The translations under genes were made by a program, and so were the position numbers. A stretch of DNA of 57,337 nt from Phoronis australis (lineage: Eukaryota; Phoronida; Phoronidae): contig NMRA01000500.1 of NCBI GenBank assembly GCA_002633005.1, positions 111,721 to 169,057 on the forward strand, given 5' to 3'. Shown in pieces: positions 33,382 through 47,200 of the stretch. The stretch's first letter is position 1. Each line of letters opens with the position of its first letter. A model generated the notes under the pieces. The model made no database searches. It was not told the DNA's origin and was given only the letters and a program-made list of their open reading frames with translations.

Positions 33382-33904
33382 GCTCGCTGCTTCCCTGCGT
33401 GTCCGCTAATGGGTAGAGGACACGCAGGTATCATTTAATTTCCTTCGGGAATTTTTTTACACTGGCGTTTCTGATTAGCAGGTCGAATTCGCAAAAGGTA
33501 GCACTTCACGTAAACAAACTGGCATGACTGAAGAAGGAAGGATAAACCTGGAGGTAGTTTGTGGTCTGTTGTACAGACCAATCAGTGCTTAATTGGTATA
33601 TGTTCAAGAAATATGAATGGGAAAGTTGTGGTAGTGCTGTCCTGTATTCACACAGTATCAATAACTCACCGGTTAAATCGGCCAGATGTGTGTGCATTGT
33701 ATTTGCTTCAAGCACGCAGCTATCAAGCATTACTACACAAACGACATCATTTGCCGTCACGCCACTTGCATGACAAGGCTAAAAATTGTTAACAGTCCGA
33801 CATTTTCTTTCTTTGCTGTAAAGCTAACCAATGACCGCCGAGGTTACATCAACCTGTGACAAAACGCGTGCTACCCACAACCGGACACGCAGGGAACCAG
33901 CGAG
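33382..33904. mobile_element. MITE of about 523 bp with terminal inverted repeats and 8-bp target duplication
   Basis: The left end GCTCGCTGCTTCCCTGCGTG is complementary to the right end (CGGACACGCAGGGAACCAGC then GAG), about 22 of 24 positions. The 8-bp direct repeat GAAGAACA flanks both ends exactly (33374-33381 and 33905-33912). A further GGACACGCAG at 33418-33427 forms a hairpin with CTGCGTGTCC at 33395-33404. There is no transposase frame. An 8-bp duplication points to a hAT-type source. Confidence 0.8.
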
Positions 33905-34119
33905 GAAGAACAATTGATTGAAGAATTGGGAAAAAAGAACCTGGTCAATAGGTGACGCAATATATCATGGCCACTGAAGCCAATGCAAAAGATGGCAGTA
34001 TAACTTAGAACGCCAATCCGTCATGAGTTGACTAAAATTCTTATACGGTAAAACAACATTTCACAACAACTCTTTAAAGTAGCATTAACTTATTTTTCAT
34101 CAAACAATGGTTGAGTGAA

Positions 34120-34310
34120 AGTGCAGGAGTGGTGTTTTGGTCCCCTCATGGTGTGCTGTCCGATCCCCGGGTTTCTTTTTTAAAGGTCGTGGTTCGTGTT
34201 TTTCGGGCTCGTTAGCTTTTGTGAAGGTGAGGGAGTCTATTTCGACTTCGGAATATCTGTTTTCACCGGTGTTCCCGTTTTGATGAAGCACCCTGATACC
34301 AATCCGTAAT
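34120..34310 (+). repeat. Right arm of a diverged inverted repeat pair (partner 32810-33020)
   Basis: See the partner arm. A minus-strand frame through this segment (34100-34321) looks coding-like but is explained by the repeat. Confidence 0.65.
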
Positions 34311-35270
34311 TTTTTGATCACTTTACCACAATTATGCTACAGCAAGCCGCCTCTGGTAAAAATAATAACTTTTGATTTCGACTCCTTGAGTTGGTATGTG
34401 ATGTAATTAGTCTAGGCTTTTTCCTTAATCAGGTTAGAACTGAATTTTGTTTGGACTTGGCGAAAATTGACAACTTTGTTACTTGATGCCACACTCGGCA
34501 CTCATATGACACGGAGACAGACCAACGTATTGCTCATCGTGTCACCCAGGCGACAAATTTAAACTGACTTGTGAGCAGGACGAGACTGATGTTGCAACAG
34601 TTATTTACGAGAGGCATGCTTATCAACAGGTGTAGCATACGGCTAATACTGACTATAACTAAGAACAAACAAACAAATGACTGCATTCCGCGTGCTCGAG
34701 TGGGTATCGCAGCAAACGGTGTCGCATTACCTACGAGAAGGTGGCCCAAACGTTTTCCTAGTATATAAACATACATTTTTTCCAACGATTAAAGCTGCGT
34801 CCTTCAAAACAGTTGTTGTACCGTGGTTAAACATCGTCAGTCAACAAACCTGCAATATCAGGAAATTGTTTCATTTAAATGCAAGCATTTATAAAATGAT
34901 AATATAAGTATACCAATCAAATCTTAAAGTGGTTGACAACACTGCTCTGTTGCCCATTTCCCTGTCTGGAATTCGACAAACACGCGTTGATCCTCATGTG
35001 AGCAATCACATATAAAGCGAGATGATGCACAGAATTCAATTTTTTAATAGTGCCTTGGTTTTGTAGTATTTTGGTGATTTTAATTTTTGGTCTATGAATT
35101 ATGTGTAGGTGACCATGAATATTAAGCTGTTGTGCCAAAATCAAACTGATATTCTTTACATGTATGTGATGACGTTTCTGGTTGTCATTGATCAAAACTT
35201 GATTTTTCACCTAACTTTTGAACGGTTATTGCAATCATCAGAGTAGCGCAGCTAACAAGCTTTAACTCAC
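34311..35270. other. Probable 3' intron or flank of the transporter gene
   Basis: It follows the GTGAGT donor of the last recognised transporter exon. No acceptor followed by a convincing C-terminal transporter exon was found here. Confidence 0.35.
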
Positions 35271-38200
35271 CAGCGATACAAGCTGTCATGAAGCAAGCGA
35301 CGTTGCCGGCAATCATGGCTCTCAGAACGATCTTTGCAAGGTCCGATTTCCGGTGCGGGGCCATTGCACCAAGGGCGCCCAGCATGATTCCAATAGAGCC
35401 CAGGTTGGCAAACCCGCAAAGGGCGTAAGTGGCTATGACGTCAGAACGTGCCTGGAAATCAAGCAAGACCTCACGATAGTGGACTGATATGCTCCATCGA
35501 ACACAATAGAGCTAATTATCAAGTGATAAATACTGTCAAGTTTAGCTGAAATACTGCAATGTTTGGCCCTAGCTAAATGTTTGAAATTATTTGGTGAATA
35601 TTTACTAAATTCTGTATGGGTGTTGTTATTAGAAAAGCATGGTTGGTTTCTTTTTGTTGATCTGACCACAGTGGGACGCCTAAAGACAACTTTCTGTTGC
35701 GTACGTCTGCCTTAATATCCACCACGATCATCGATGAATCCTCATGACGTCTGTTCTACAGTACTGTATGTGTTCCTTGTGACGACTGTCTGCACAACTG
35801 AGGATGAGTTTGGACGAATCCTATATCTTTAAAGGTAAATAAACTACGCGATGGGCGCACATAGACAGTCTCTGAACTTGTCGTTCGGTGCGACCACCGA
35901 ATAAATATTATAAGGGCAAAATCTAAGCGAAATTTTCCGACAGAATAACCATTCTCGCTAGTGATTCCCCAAGGAGTCAAGAACTAACATTCTGGTTCTA
36001 CTCGAGAAACACAACTAGCAAGCGAATCTGGAACCGTACTTACAGACATAAATCCGTTCTCCAGGGTCTTGTTCTCGAAGACGAGATGGATATTATCAAA
36101 TTCTCTCGTTAATCCCGTGACGTTATAGTAATTGTCGTATTGGTTCACGCCAGTGATGTTGTAGAAGGTCGTGTAGTTGAGGAAGGCATTTTTGTTTGCT
36201 ATCAGCTTCCCAAGCGCATCGTAAGCCACAAATTCATTGAGGAATGTTTTGATACCTAGAAAATGTATTATTGATGTGTTTTGCTTGAATCTTAGACCCA
36301 AATTAAAATCTAATGGACGTTTCTACAACTTAAAATAAACACAAATATGATAGAAATAAAACATTTCCCTGCAAATACATTCAGCAGCACTGGTGCATGT
36401 GTCTTGAAACTCTCACTTACCGATGAGCTCTGCCATCCGTCTACAGTCGTTGGCGTCTGTGCCCATGACGAAAGCAAAAGGCCAGAAAACATAGGAACAT
36501 ATCAACTGAAATAGGAGAGATAACCACATGCATCATAAGCAATTGGTGCTAGCTTGGCTGATCGCTGAACGTTGGTCTTGATAGAGACAAAGCCGAGTCT
36601 TGAAAGGCCCAAACAACTGGAACGCAAGGGATTTGTTTTTAATTTCATAAAATGGCCACTAGATAGCGAAGATGTCGAACACATCTGAACTTGGGAAGCC
36701 GTTGTAGTATCTCTTATATGATTTTTTGACAAATTTCATGAAAATCCTCTAAGAAATGTCAAGATAAATAGCCAGGCGGTAGTCGAATTCGTTCATCTGT
36801 TGTATGACTGTTACGAATAGGCTTTCTACACTGTGAACCAGAAGGGGTTTAGTGGATACAGCCACAGATGCAAAAATAATGTCACGGGGGGACGACGGTG
36901 GTTGGGCCTGTCTCAAAATCTACGTCAGTTGAACTATCTTCAGTAGGAACACATCTGCCAATTTTCATCATGACGAACCTTTTAGAGTTTGGCAGGTTCA
37001 GACGCAGGCAGCAAAAAACATATTCAAATATCACTTAAATGGCCACTTGGTAGTGAAAAACTAGTAGAATTCACCCCAAATTGGACAGATGCTGTCATCT
37101 TTATAACAGAATCTTGTTCGCAAAATTCCATTAAAAAACATGAAGAATCTCTAAAAATATAAAGACAAAGGTAAAAAAGAGAATTGTCGATAGGGAGCAC
37201 ACCGTTAATCAGAGCCAGTGGTGGATTTAGAGGCAGATTTGTTGATACATGTAGTTTAAGGCAGTGACGGACCATGCTATTGCTTTTAACCACGTAATTA
37301 ACTGGAAAGACGCTCGTCCTGTCGAGTCGGAAAATAACTTGAGATCTAGACGGATTAGAGAGTGTATTTGGGTGAAAAAAGTGGCTCATTTATGAACAGA
37401 GACGATGGGAGTATAAATTGTCTAAAATTTGGAACAGTGTCATCACCTCGCCACCTAGTGTTCAATAGCTTCCGAAGATGGCTCTTGTGAGTAGCCGAAA
37501 CTGTCAAGGTACAGCGTTTTTGCTTGGTTGTGTCAATAAGAATTAATCTATGTGTTCTCTTCCAACCTTATGAAATTATTTAAGTGATATCCAACAAAGA
37601 ATTCTAAAAAATACAGAGACAAACGAAAAAAAAATTGTTACTGTGGGACAACGCAGTAGTTGAGCCGGTCCAAAAGCCGTCAGGGTCTGTCTCCAGCTTC
37701 ATAGGAACACATCTGCCTAATATCAATCATTATGATCCTGCAAGGGGCTTAGGAGATACGGCCACGAACGCCAGACGTAAGGACACCGGACGCTCAGACA
37801 GAGATGACGACAATACGCACCCATGTGTTGGTGCAAAAAAAATTCTCAATGATTATTTGGAAAATCTGGTAAATAGCTAAGACAATGGGCAATAAAATGA
37901 TAAGCTATGCCACATGGAGCACATGCACATTACTATGTGAAAAACTAACGCAGCTGTGCCATAGCTGTCCGGCTTGTTTTCTAGAATGCAACAGCCCAAT
38001 AGTCCTTTGGCGAGTTTATAACAATAACGCGAGATTACGTGAGACTTAACTGTGACGTCACGGGAAGTGGGGCAAAAGCTTGTCGTTTGGCTAATTTGCC
38101 CAATACGTTATCAGAGTGTATTCTGTTATTTTCTTCCACTTTTTGGCCGTTTAGTTCGAAAAATGCCAAACAAGCATTGCTGTTATGGCAAATGAAATTC

Positions 38201-41200
38201 AGATTCGCACTACAACACGTTCTATCGCGTTTTGTACTAATTTCGTTTCGTGTATTTTAAACGGGCGATAGGCGAAATCCGCTGACTGATTAAGTTTTCA
38301 CCACGTCAAAAATACATTCTACATCTAAAATTATCACCTAAAAAGGCGCTTACTTTCTCCAGTGGTCCTTTCTGATCTAAACATATCTTCGATGAAGCAT
38401 AGCTACGGGAATTCAGGTGACTTTGACGAAGAATTCTAACTCCACATTATTGTGGTTAACGTTTAACTTAAACCGCGGCGTGCGCGATAACCACAAAGTA
38501 GTTCAACTGGTCAGGTGAGTATGAGGCAAAGGCTAGCGCGAGACTGAGTGAAGCGCGAGACCTGGCGTGTGACACTCTCAAAATAACATGATAACATATC
38601 AAGTGAATTTGTAAGATTTGTGTTCCTTGGACTTATTGTTCGTGATTTCACGTAACTTCCTCAAAATGAAGCCCTGTGAGAGAAACTTGAGCGAACCGCG
38701 AGGTTTTCATGGATAGGTTCAAGTTATTTGTAGACTAAATTGTATCCAGAGTCAGGGTATGTGTTAATTAATTATAACTCCATGTGCGCATATGCATGTT
38801 TCTTTTGATTTTATTTGCTGTATTTTGAAGTGAGTAACTTTTTATGGGGATAAACTATCGCCCCGGTATGCCTGCGCATTCAGGCCTAGACCGGGTTGAG
38901 TTCCAATTTCAGTCCGCCGTTCACAGCTTCGCACAACATAACAAGTTCACATTTCCTTCGCCCATTCACAGTTATTCCACGATCCATCTATTATCTTTTA
39001 AGTTGTGTTAACGTTTTAAGCGTAAAATTCACCATAAGAACTCCAGTAAAATTTAGCGTGTGTAGCAAAGACTCGGGGCCAAACAAGAGCAATATGGCGG
39101 GTTTTGCCCCTTTTCCGGTGACGTCACATTGACTAACGAGAAACTCGCAAGTGAGCTATCGTAATTCTTCGGAGCCTAGACTCAGTATTCATGGACAGTC
39201 TAATGGCAAAAATCAGAACAAATAAAGACGACGTGCTCCAAACATGGCAGTCAGCACAAGCAAGTGAAAGACGAAAGTGAAATGAGCCGCATCGCGACAT
39301 AGGTATTCACGTACGGTTTGAATTTGAATGGATTTTTAAAGATTATATTGGACTTCGCGAATTAACCTAATGAAAAAAGTGTGCGAATGTTTAATAAGTT
39401 TCTAATAAGTAATGTACTAACAGGAATATAAACACCAAAATTGTATGCCCTTATACCTATATGACTGAAGCGTGAACATAAAAAAGTGACGACTGACCTG
39501 GAATGTGAGTTCTGGAAACTCGGGCTTGATTAGGCCAACCCTGTGTCCAAGCCATATCAATGTTTGATTGACGAATTGTAAGATCGACAAGAACGCGATC
39601 AAATTGGCGGCTATGTTGGCCACTAACTTGATGGAGGCAGATGCTCCGGCCGAGGCAGCCTCAATGATGTTCCTCTCGGTGCTTGTTAAAGAAAAAACGA
39701 GAAATCGATTCAATTAGTCTATGAAGATGCTATTGCGTCATAAATTAAAGCTTTAATTTAGATCATTTAATTTATGAAACTGATATTGAAATTGAAGATG
39801 ATTTCAGGTCTTCGAAAGAACGGACTGAACACGGAATGTTGAAATACGTCTACGACCGCACCTCAATTAGTGTGTTTCTAGGGTATTTAACATAAATTTG
39901 AACATTGGGAGCGCAGAATACGTCAGACCCGTCCTAAAGGAAGATGTTGTCTCTGTAGTTGCCAAATTCCATGAAACTACGCCAAGAAACTGCAACGATA
40001 CGGAGGCAAATGCAAAAATATTGTCATTGGGCACAGCGGTAGCCGAATCCGTCCAACTGTTGTCCAATTAATAAGAATACACTTGCCAAATTGTGATATA
40101 GAAAATGGTCCATTGCTTACAACCGCAGATGCAAAAATATCACTATGGCTCACTACAATAGTTGGACCCTTGTAAACATCTGTGTCGGTTTTTATCTTGT
40201 CAGTAAGAATACATCTGCCAATTTTGATTACCATGCTCTGATTGGTTTGGAACAAAAAGGTGCAAACAACAGAAGACTCGGAAATCACCACAATGACCAA
40301 TAGTTGGCGCAGAATACGTCTAATCCATCCCAAAATGAAAGTACGCTTTTGGCTTCATGGAGAAACTTTTTCGTCAAATTTCATGAAAAAATGTCAAGGA
40401 TCTTTGGTGATACAGAGGCAAACCTAAATATTAAAATTGTAACTAGGTGGCACAGCAGCAGTCAGAGCCATCCTAAAAGTGTGGGCAGCCGTTGTCACAT
40501 AAATAGGAAAACACAAAACTACAACAATCCAGCAAGGGAATCAGGGAATAAACACAAAATTCATAAAAATACAAAGTCACCACTAGGGGACGTTACAGTT
40601 TTCAAACCCATCCGAAAATAAACGTTTTGCCATGGTCTTCTGATGAGAAAGGTAACTCTTAAGTTTCATAAAGCAAATGTTTCTTCAAGCAGTTTGGCGA
40701 ATAAAGAGGCGGGCCCAAAAACACGATGTCAAAATAATGCGCAATAGCCAAAAGTTGGTGCAAAATACGTCGAATCCATCCGAAAATAAAAAAGCATTTT
40801 TGTCTCCTTAATAGAAACGATTTCGCCAAATGTCACGAAAATGCATTGAAATTAGGGACACATCTGTGGTCCGATTTTAAAGAAACTCCTCATATTTTGC
40901 CATATCCGTAGGAAAGCCTACCAAACTTCACTAAGATCTTTTACTATTAAAGGCTTTAACACATACAATCAACACAAAAAGCCATTAGGAGCTATTTAGC
41001 AGTTGGCATCATCGTCTACATGTCAGCCAAATTTCACGAGAATCCACCGTAGAACTTTAAAGACACAGAAACAATCGTAAAAAGCTATAATTGCGATTAG
41101 GGCACAGAAGTAGTCGGATAGGTCTGAAATTCCCCGTCATCCCTCGCCAGCTAATAGGAAAACATTTGCCAAATTTCAATAAGATCCTGCAATTAGGGGC

Positions 41201-44200
41201 TTAGAAGACATAGCGCCGGAAGTCAGACGCCCAGACAAGTATGACTGCGATATGCATCCACATTTCTAAATGTTGACGAATACAAAGGTCTGAAGGTTCA
41301 CGTTTTTGTTTTGGGAGGATTTTCATTGTTCCTCGACATGGCATGGTTACTCAGTGCATTTACATTTTTTGCCCATAATACTGATGCCAAGGTGCTGCTT
41401 CCAGGCAGTCCGTTTCCGCATCTGGGATGTCATGTGGTATCCTCAGCTATTACGTCACAAGAAGCCAACATGTCTTGTACCAGAAAGTCATTTTATGCGC
41501 CGAACATGGTCTCAACCAATAACAAACTGTGCAGACTTTTTCAAACTCAGTTATCTAAATAGATAGTTCGTTCCTTGGACGATTTAAAGCTGCTTTAAAA
41601 TAAAGAATTTTGTGAACTAAGACGGCCTTGATGTACCCATGTGATCACGACATAACCTCAAACAGACCTCAGTTATAAAGCATGTTGGGTGGCATTGCAT
41701 TGAAACCAACTGTCGATTGTAATCTTTGAACGGAAGAATATTCAAATATCAAACAGACCATAAATGGCACCCAACGTGAACGGAACTGTGATCCATTTCC
41801 ACACGTCCTGCAAATACGGGTATAGTGGTGTCCAAGTCCCTATTTACGAACTACTAAGTGACAAAACGACAGGAGGGATATGCGATGCAAATAAGTGACC
41901 GGGTGTCGCTGGCATTGTTGAGTGTGTTCGTGCAATAAACACTTATTAGCACCGAACAAAGTCTGGGAAATTTCCCCCACCTTTTCTGCATAGTCTTTAC
42001 ATCCTTTACGGTAGTTCTCGATTTCTTAGTTTCCGGGTAGAAAAGTTTGGATATTGCTAAGGCGGCTGGAGCAGACATCACGGAAGCCGACAGTAGATGA
42101 TTGGCGGGAACCTACAGAAAGTTCAACATGTGCTAACAGTCAGTGACAATCACATCTGGCAATACAAATGGAAGTAGATGCTGTTCATTTTTGCTTGCCA
42201 AGATACAGGCCTAACATAGTAAGTCCGAAGACAAACTACATTAACTAGAGATTATAAACTGGAATTTAAGGAGCAGAAATATTGCGCAAACCCAGGAGTT
42301 TCAATTTGAAAATTGTATGCAGCTACAGTTTAAGACTTTTACTCAAGTTATGTTAATAGTAACATAAAAACGTTTGCAAAACAATGTTCTTAGAGCATTA
42401 CCCCAAACAGGATGTATGCAGCTAAGACACTTCCGGCGATAGTGGCGTAACCTCCCGTCATGACTGCGTGTAACTCTGAATTTGTCATGTCCTGAATCAG
42501 TGGTCTGATCATGAGGGGAGCTTCACTCTGAAACGAAGTATTAAATGACTAGTGCAATTAATTCCCGAATTAAACCATCACTTTTAAAGACGGACTTCTT
42601 GTGTACGACGTTGTTAATACACGAGCGTCAATTGCAATCTGCTCTGTTCAAAACTTTCCCTCTGACACAGCGCCACCTATACTGAAAAGTGGCCCTGTGG
42701 AAACATGATGAACGACACACAGAATTCCGTGTGTGAGCATCAATGTGCATGCTTATTTGGACGTTTATCTTTGACATCGTTACCACTTGCAAACGCCTTA
42801 ATTCTATGCACTGAACTCGTTTGGGCTTAGTTACAGGATTAGGGTTTCCTTGATTTTGTTTACTTCGATCACTGCCCGTTTTAATAAATTGTAACTATTC
42901 AAGTCAAAGGTGGTCGCCATACCACGTAACAGTAAACTGAATGGGGTTTCCGAGATTTTAACCAATGGGAATGACTGAATATTATAACGTTGGTTTCATT
43001 ACTTTAACTAATGAGTGGCCCTGATAAACAACATTCCACAATACTACCTTTCGTAGCGCTGTGCGGGAAGAGTGTATTCAAAACCTGGCTTGAAGTCCAG
43101 TAATCCTTTTCACCACTGTAAGTTAACAACTTACCATGAGAAATGATCACAATCGGACATTGGATGGGTTCAGGCCACTCAATTCAAGTTTGGTTATTAC
43201 GGGTAGGCCATTTCCGGTTGGGGTTGGCTACATTATAATAAATCACTCTTTAACATTTGATTTCCTAACCAACAAGTGAGACCTTGACTAACCTGCCCGA
43301 TAAAGATATTTCCCGCTGCGTTCAGAGACTCGGCTGCCGTCGTTCCCATGGCAGCTTGCATAACCCATGCCACTTTCTCAATGACAACTTGCATCCATCC
43401 AAGATAGTACATCATAGATATAAATGTGCTGAAGAATACTACAACAGGCAATACCTGCAACATTCACAGATGTGTATTAATCTTTTTATTGGAGAAGGGA
43501 GCATTACGGTTTCGAATGCTCTAAATTGCCAAGACGTTTAAACACCGTGGGTATGTGACCTGTCAGGACTGCAGGAAAATCGTACAGGGGACATTGGTGA
43601 ACGTTATGTCTAATGGAAAGCAAGTCTCGGAAGGTTTTTTTCCAGGCAGTAATGGACAACGGCAGTATCGACGATTGACTGGGGGTGTTCCGTAAATGTT
43701 GGTACTTTTAACCAAATGTCATATTGCCACATTTCGATTTTAGTTCGGGAAATGACAAATTGAACAACGACACTGGCAATAATGACGCCATGCCACGAAT
43801 AAAATAAGGACCAAAGACTGACGACCAGTTCCTTGGCAAAGATTTCTGCGTAGGCTGCTGATACATTGATACAAAAAGTGAGAATAGAAAAGTTAAATTA
43901 ATTTCCTGTACCAGTGTGCCCGATCTGTACAACCAGGAGATTTTATTCTTGAGTTCGTCCTACAACGAACCGGAAAATACATGGGCCATGCTATAGTGTT
44001 CGGTATCGTAATTACAATGAATCTGAAGAACCTTGCAATCTGTTCGCCGGGGTCGTACCTTCGATTAACGTGCCTCACCGATCCATTCATACAAGCTTGC
44101 CATGCCTACTTACATAAGTTGACTTTCGTGATGCAGCGATGTAGCAAATGATTCAGGTACACGCATTAACGTAACAACTTACGCCATTTGAACGCATTAT

Positions 44201-47200
44201 GGACTACTAAAAGCTTCAGCGACTCAGGCTTGACTTTCATACATTTGAATCACATAACGTCTTTAACTATCATACTTTCATATGGCTCAATGAAAATATT
44301 TTGAAAGCAAGAAGACTGACGACAGCACACCTTTTATAGAAAATCTTGTGAATGGAAGATTTGATATTCATTTCATGGTGATAATGAACAAGCCAAAAAA
44401 CACGCCAGGTGAGTGATCCAAAAGGGACTAATTATTATTTTGTTCGCGCTGCCGATTGGATTTGGTGAATGCCGCCTCCGTGTATCAACGTGGAAAAACA
44501 GCTTGGTCATTTCGTAGTTTTCATGCACGCACCCAGGGGGACTCGGGGGGCTCGAATGAACCCCCCCCCCATTTGGCGAAGTGGGCAAAAAGGACCGCCT
44601 TAGAGAAACAAAAAGTCCGAGAAAACGAAACACAAGCCCAATAAAAGCGTGAATGCACAATTTATAGCTCTGACGGTGGTTCCCCGATTTTAGTCCCTCG
44701 TTTTTTGTTATTAAAAGGTCCACACTGTCCAAAATTCGAGCCCCCCTATATATTAGGTTGGGTGCGCGATTGGTTTTATAACGAGGCATGTCACCAAAGC
44801 TGATGACCTTCGACAAAAGAACAGACTAAACTGCCACCTATGGGCGAATGGTTTATCACAAGATTGGCAAGGTACATCACCAGATTGGATAATGCTACAT
44901 AACATATGCACTCTCTATCGTTACTTTACCTTAAACGCAAAGAAGTGGTCCAAGAATTTTTCACCAAAAACGAAGCTAGCCCCAGCGTCTGTGTGCGCGA
45001 GGAATTCACTGACTCTGTCACCCAGCCACTGAAATGCCGCGTATCCCCACGTTGTTTTAAGGATCAACAAGGCGAACACGAACTGCAGGAATAGACCCCA
45101 AATGACCGGGCGCCATTTCACCTGGGAGTATCAAGCAACATTAGTAATCGATTTATTCAGAAATTTAACCAAACTGAAAATAATAAAACAAGACGGAGCA
45201 ACACCAACAACGTTATCATTCTGTGTTAAAGCCTAACTACAATGGAATTTTGTTATTTTAGATGTATTGTGCTAACAAGAGAGTTCCAGCGTAGCTTTAG
45301 TAAAATAAGAAAACTAAAGTCCAATTACGCAAATGTAAGCACGTCAAATGATAAGTGAAGTTGCCTTTTCTTGCCATATTGCGTCACTGCGAGATCCCAG
45401 CACAAACAACAAAAGGTTGTATTGAGTAGGGCTCTGAATAGAACACAATTGCCTGCGGGTATTATTAGCAGGTCTATGAATTAAACGGTGATTCTCGCGG
45501 TGACGTAAACAAAAGCAAGCTAATAATCCAAACAGCTCGTTACATTTGGCAATATTAATGGCACTCGTGGGCTCAGAGCGATGCTCTTAACATACTGTAG
45601 GAACCAAATTTGTAGATGTTAAAGTTGAAGACAGGCTTAAAGGTAATAATCTGCGCTTCCTTTCAACAACTGTTTAGGTATTAATGCTATGAACACATGA
45701 ATGCAAATTCTTGAGGACTACAGAATTTATGTTATGTGCCTGAAAGCAATGCCATCGAGTTCATAATCAAATTATTACGTCTTTTATAAAAACGCAAAGT
45801 TTTCACGGATATCATCACATATTCTACAAAGACTAGTTTTTGCATGAAACTTTCAGAGACTGCTTCTTTACTTTACAACGCCTGGGATTTTTCTTTGATG
45901 ACCTTTGACCCAGGGTACTCTGCTGTCTAAAATGAAGACGCCAATATTGGTGACTTAACGGATGTCTTGAGTTTTATAAGCAGTGCTTTTGGCAAAAAAG
46001 TTTAAATACTTGTACCAAAATAAATGAAATATAACAAATAATTTTGCAGCAAGTTTCATGCAAAAATATGTCAGCTGTGAAAAATATGACGACATTGGGG
46101 AAATAACGCAACCAAAGTTATTTAATAATTTCAATCGCTGATAACAAAAGTAGCCAATCACTGAAGGCATAGTTTTCCGAAGTTGTCCAGCTTTAGCCAA
46201 CTAATTACCATGTTTGAACGATGCAATGTGGGTTTGGGTTCAACAGCACTTAACTCAACTGTTCTCAATTTGTGTGTGAGTATTTCTTTCAATGTACCAA
46301 TTAACACCCCATTTTATGTTGGGAAAACAACATTAAAAGTGGCTATAAACCCACTTTCCATCACAAAAACCAACTTTTAATTTAGTCCACGTGCCATTAT
46401 GAAATTGGGTTTAAATTAGAGGCAATTTCAGGTTTTCAAAAGAGCTGCTAAGTCGTGAAGTGTCACATTATGTTCCGAGCATGGCGTCAAAGAATAACCA
46501 ACTGACAATTCTTTGTCAGTGAGACACCATTTTGCATCTGAGTGCGAGACAAGTTGACACTATTGCGGTAAATAATTTTTAAGTTAATAAGTTCATTTCG
46601 CTTTTAAATAGCGCTACTTCTCCCAACGAATCAGTCACGAAATCGTCCTCACAGCCTATTTATTTCAGTTGCAAGAAGGACATCTAGAGTTTGTGAGCCG
46701 AAAGAAGCTTCAGAAAATCCAAGGAGCTGGCAAATCCATTTTAAAATTGAACTCTTCAATTCACTAGCTGGTTACATTTCAACTGAATGTTGAAACCGAT
46801 AGCAAGACTAGGTTTGTTAGGATTAATTGGTGTTTGGACTACCTGTTCAGGCGGTAAATGAAGAGAGAATGTTGACATGTAGTGAGGCTTAATCATGATG
46901 CTTTATCAATCAATTAAGCTTTAACCACCCTAACTCAGACGAATGTTTTCACGTTTGAATGCGTATGACGGACAACGAATAAGGTGACGAGTCAAAGGAG
47001 GTTCCAGAAAGTCAAAACAATGCTAAAATTTTTCAAATTTTGACATCTTTAATTCTCTAGCTGGTTACCTCTAATCAGTAACATAATGTTGACACCGATG
47101 TTATCGCGGTTTACTTAAGATTATCTCAAACCTTATTTTGTGGCCTCTATTCAAACTCGTGTGTCAAAAAATAAAATAGATGTTGGAATGCCGTGCAGTT

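Noticed and set aside
34100-34321. Minus-strand frame considered as the C-terminal transporter exon
   Set aside because: The same sequence recurs inverted at 32810-33020, so it is a repeat; it lacks CNT C-terminal features.
44528-44575. C-run and CCCAGGGGGACTCGGGGGG text considered as a MITE end
   Set aside because: No matching inverted end or target duplication found.
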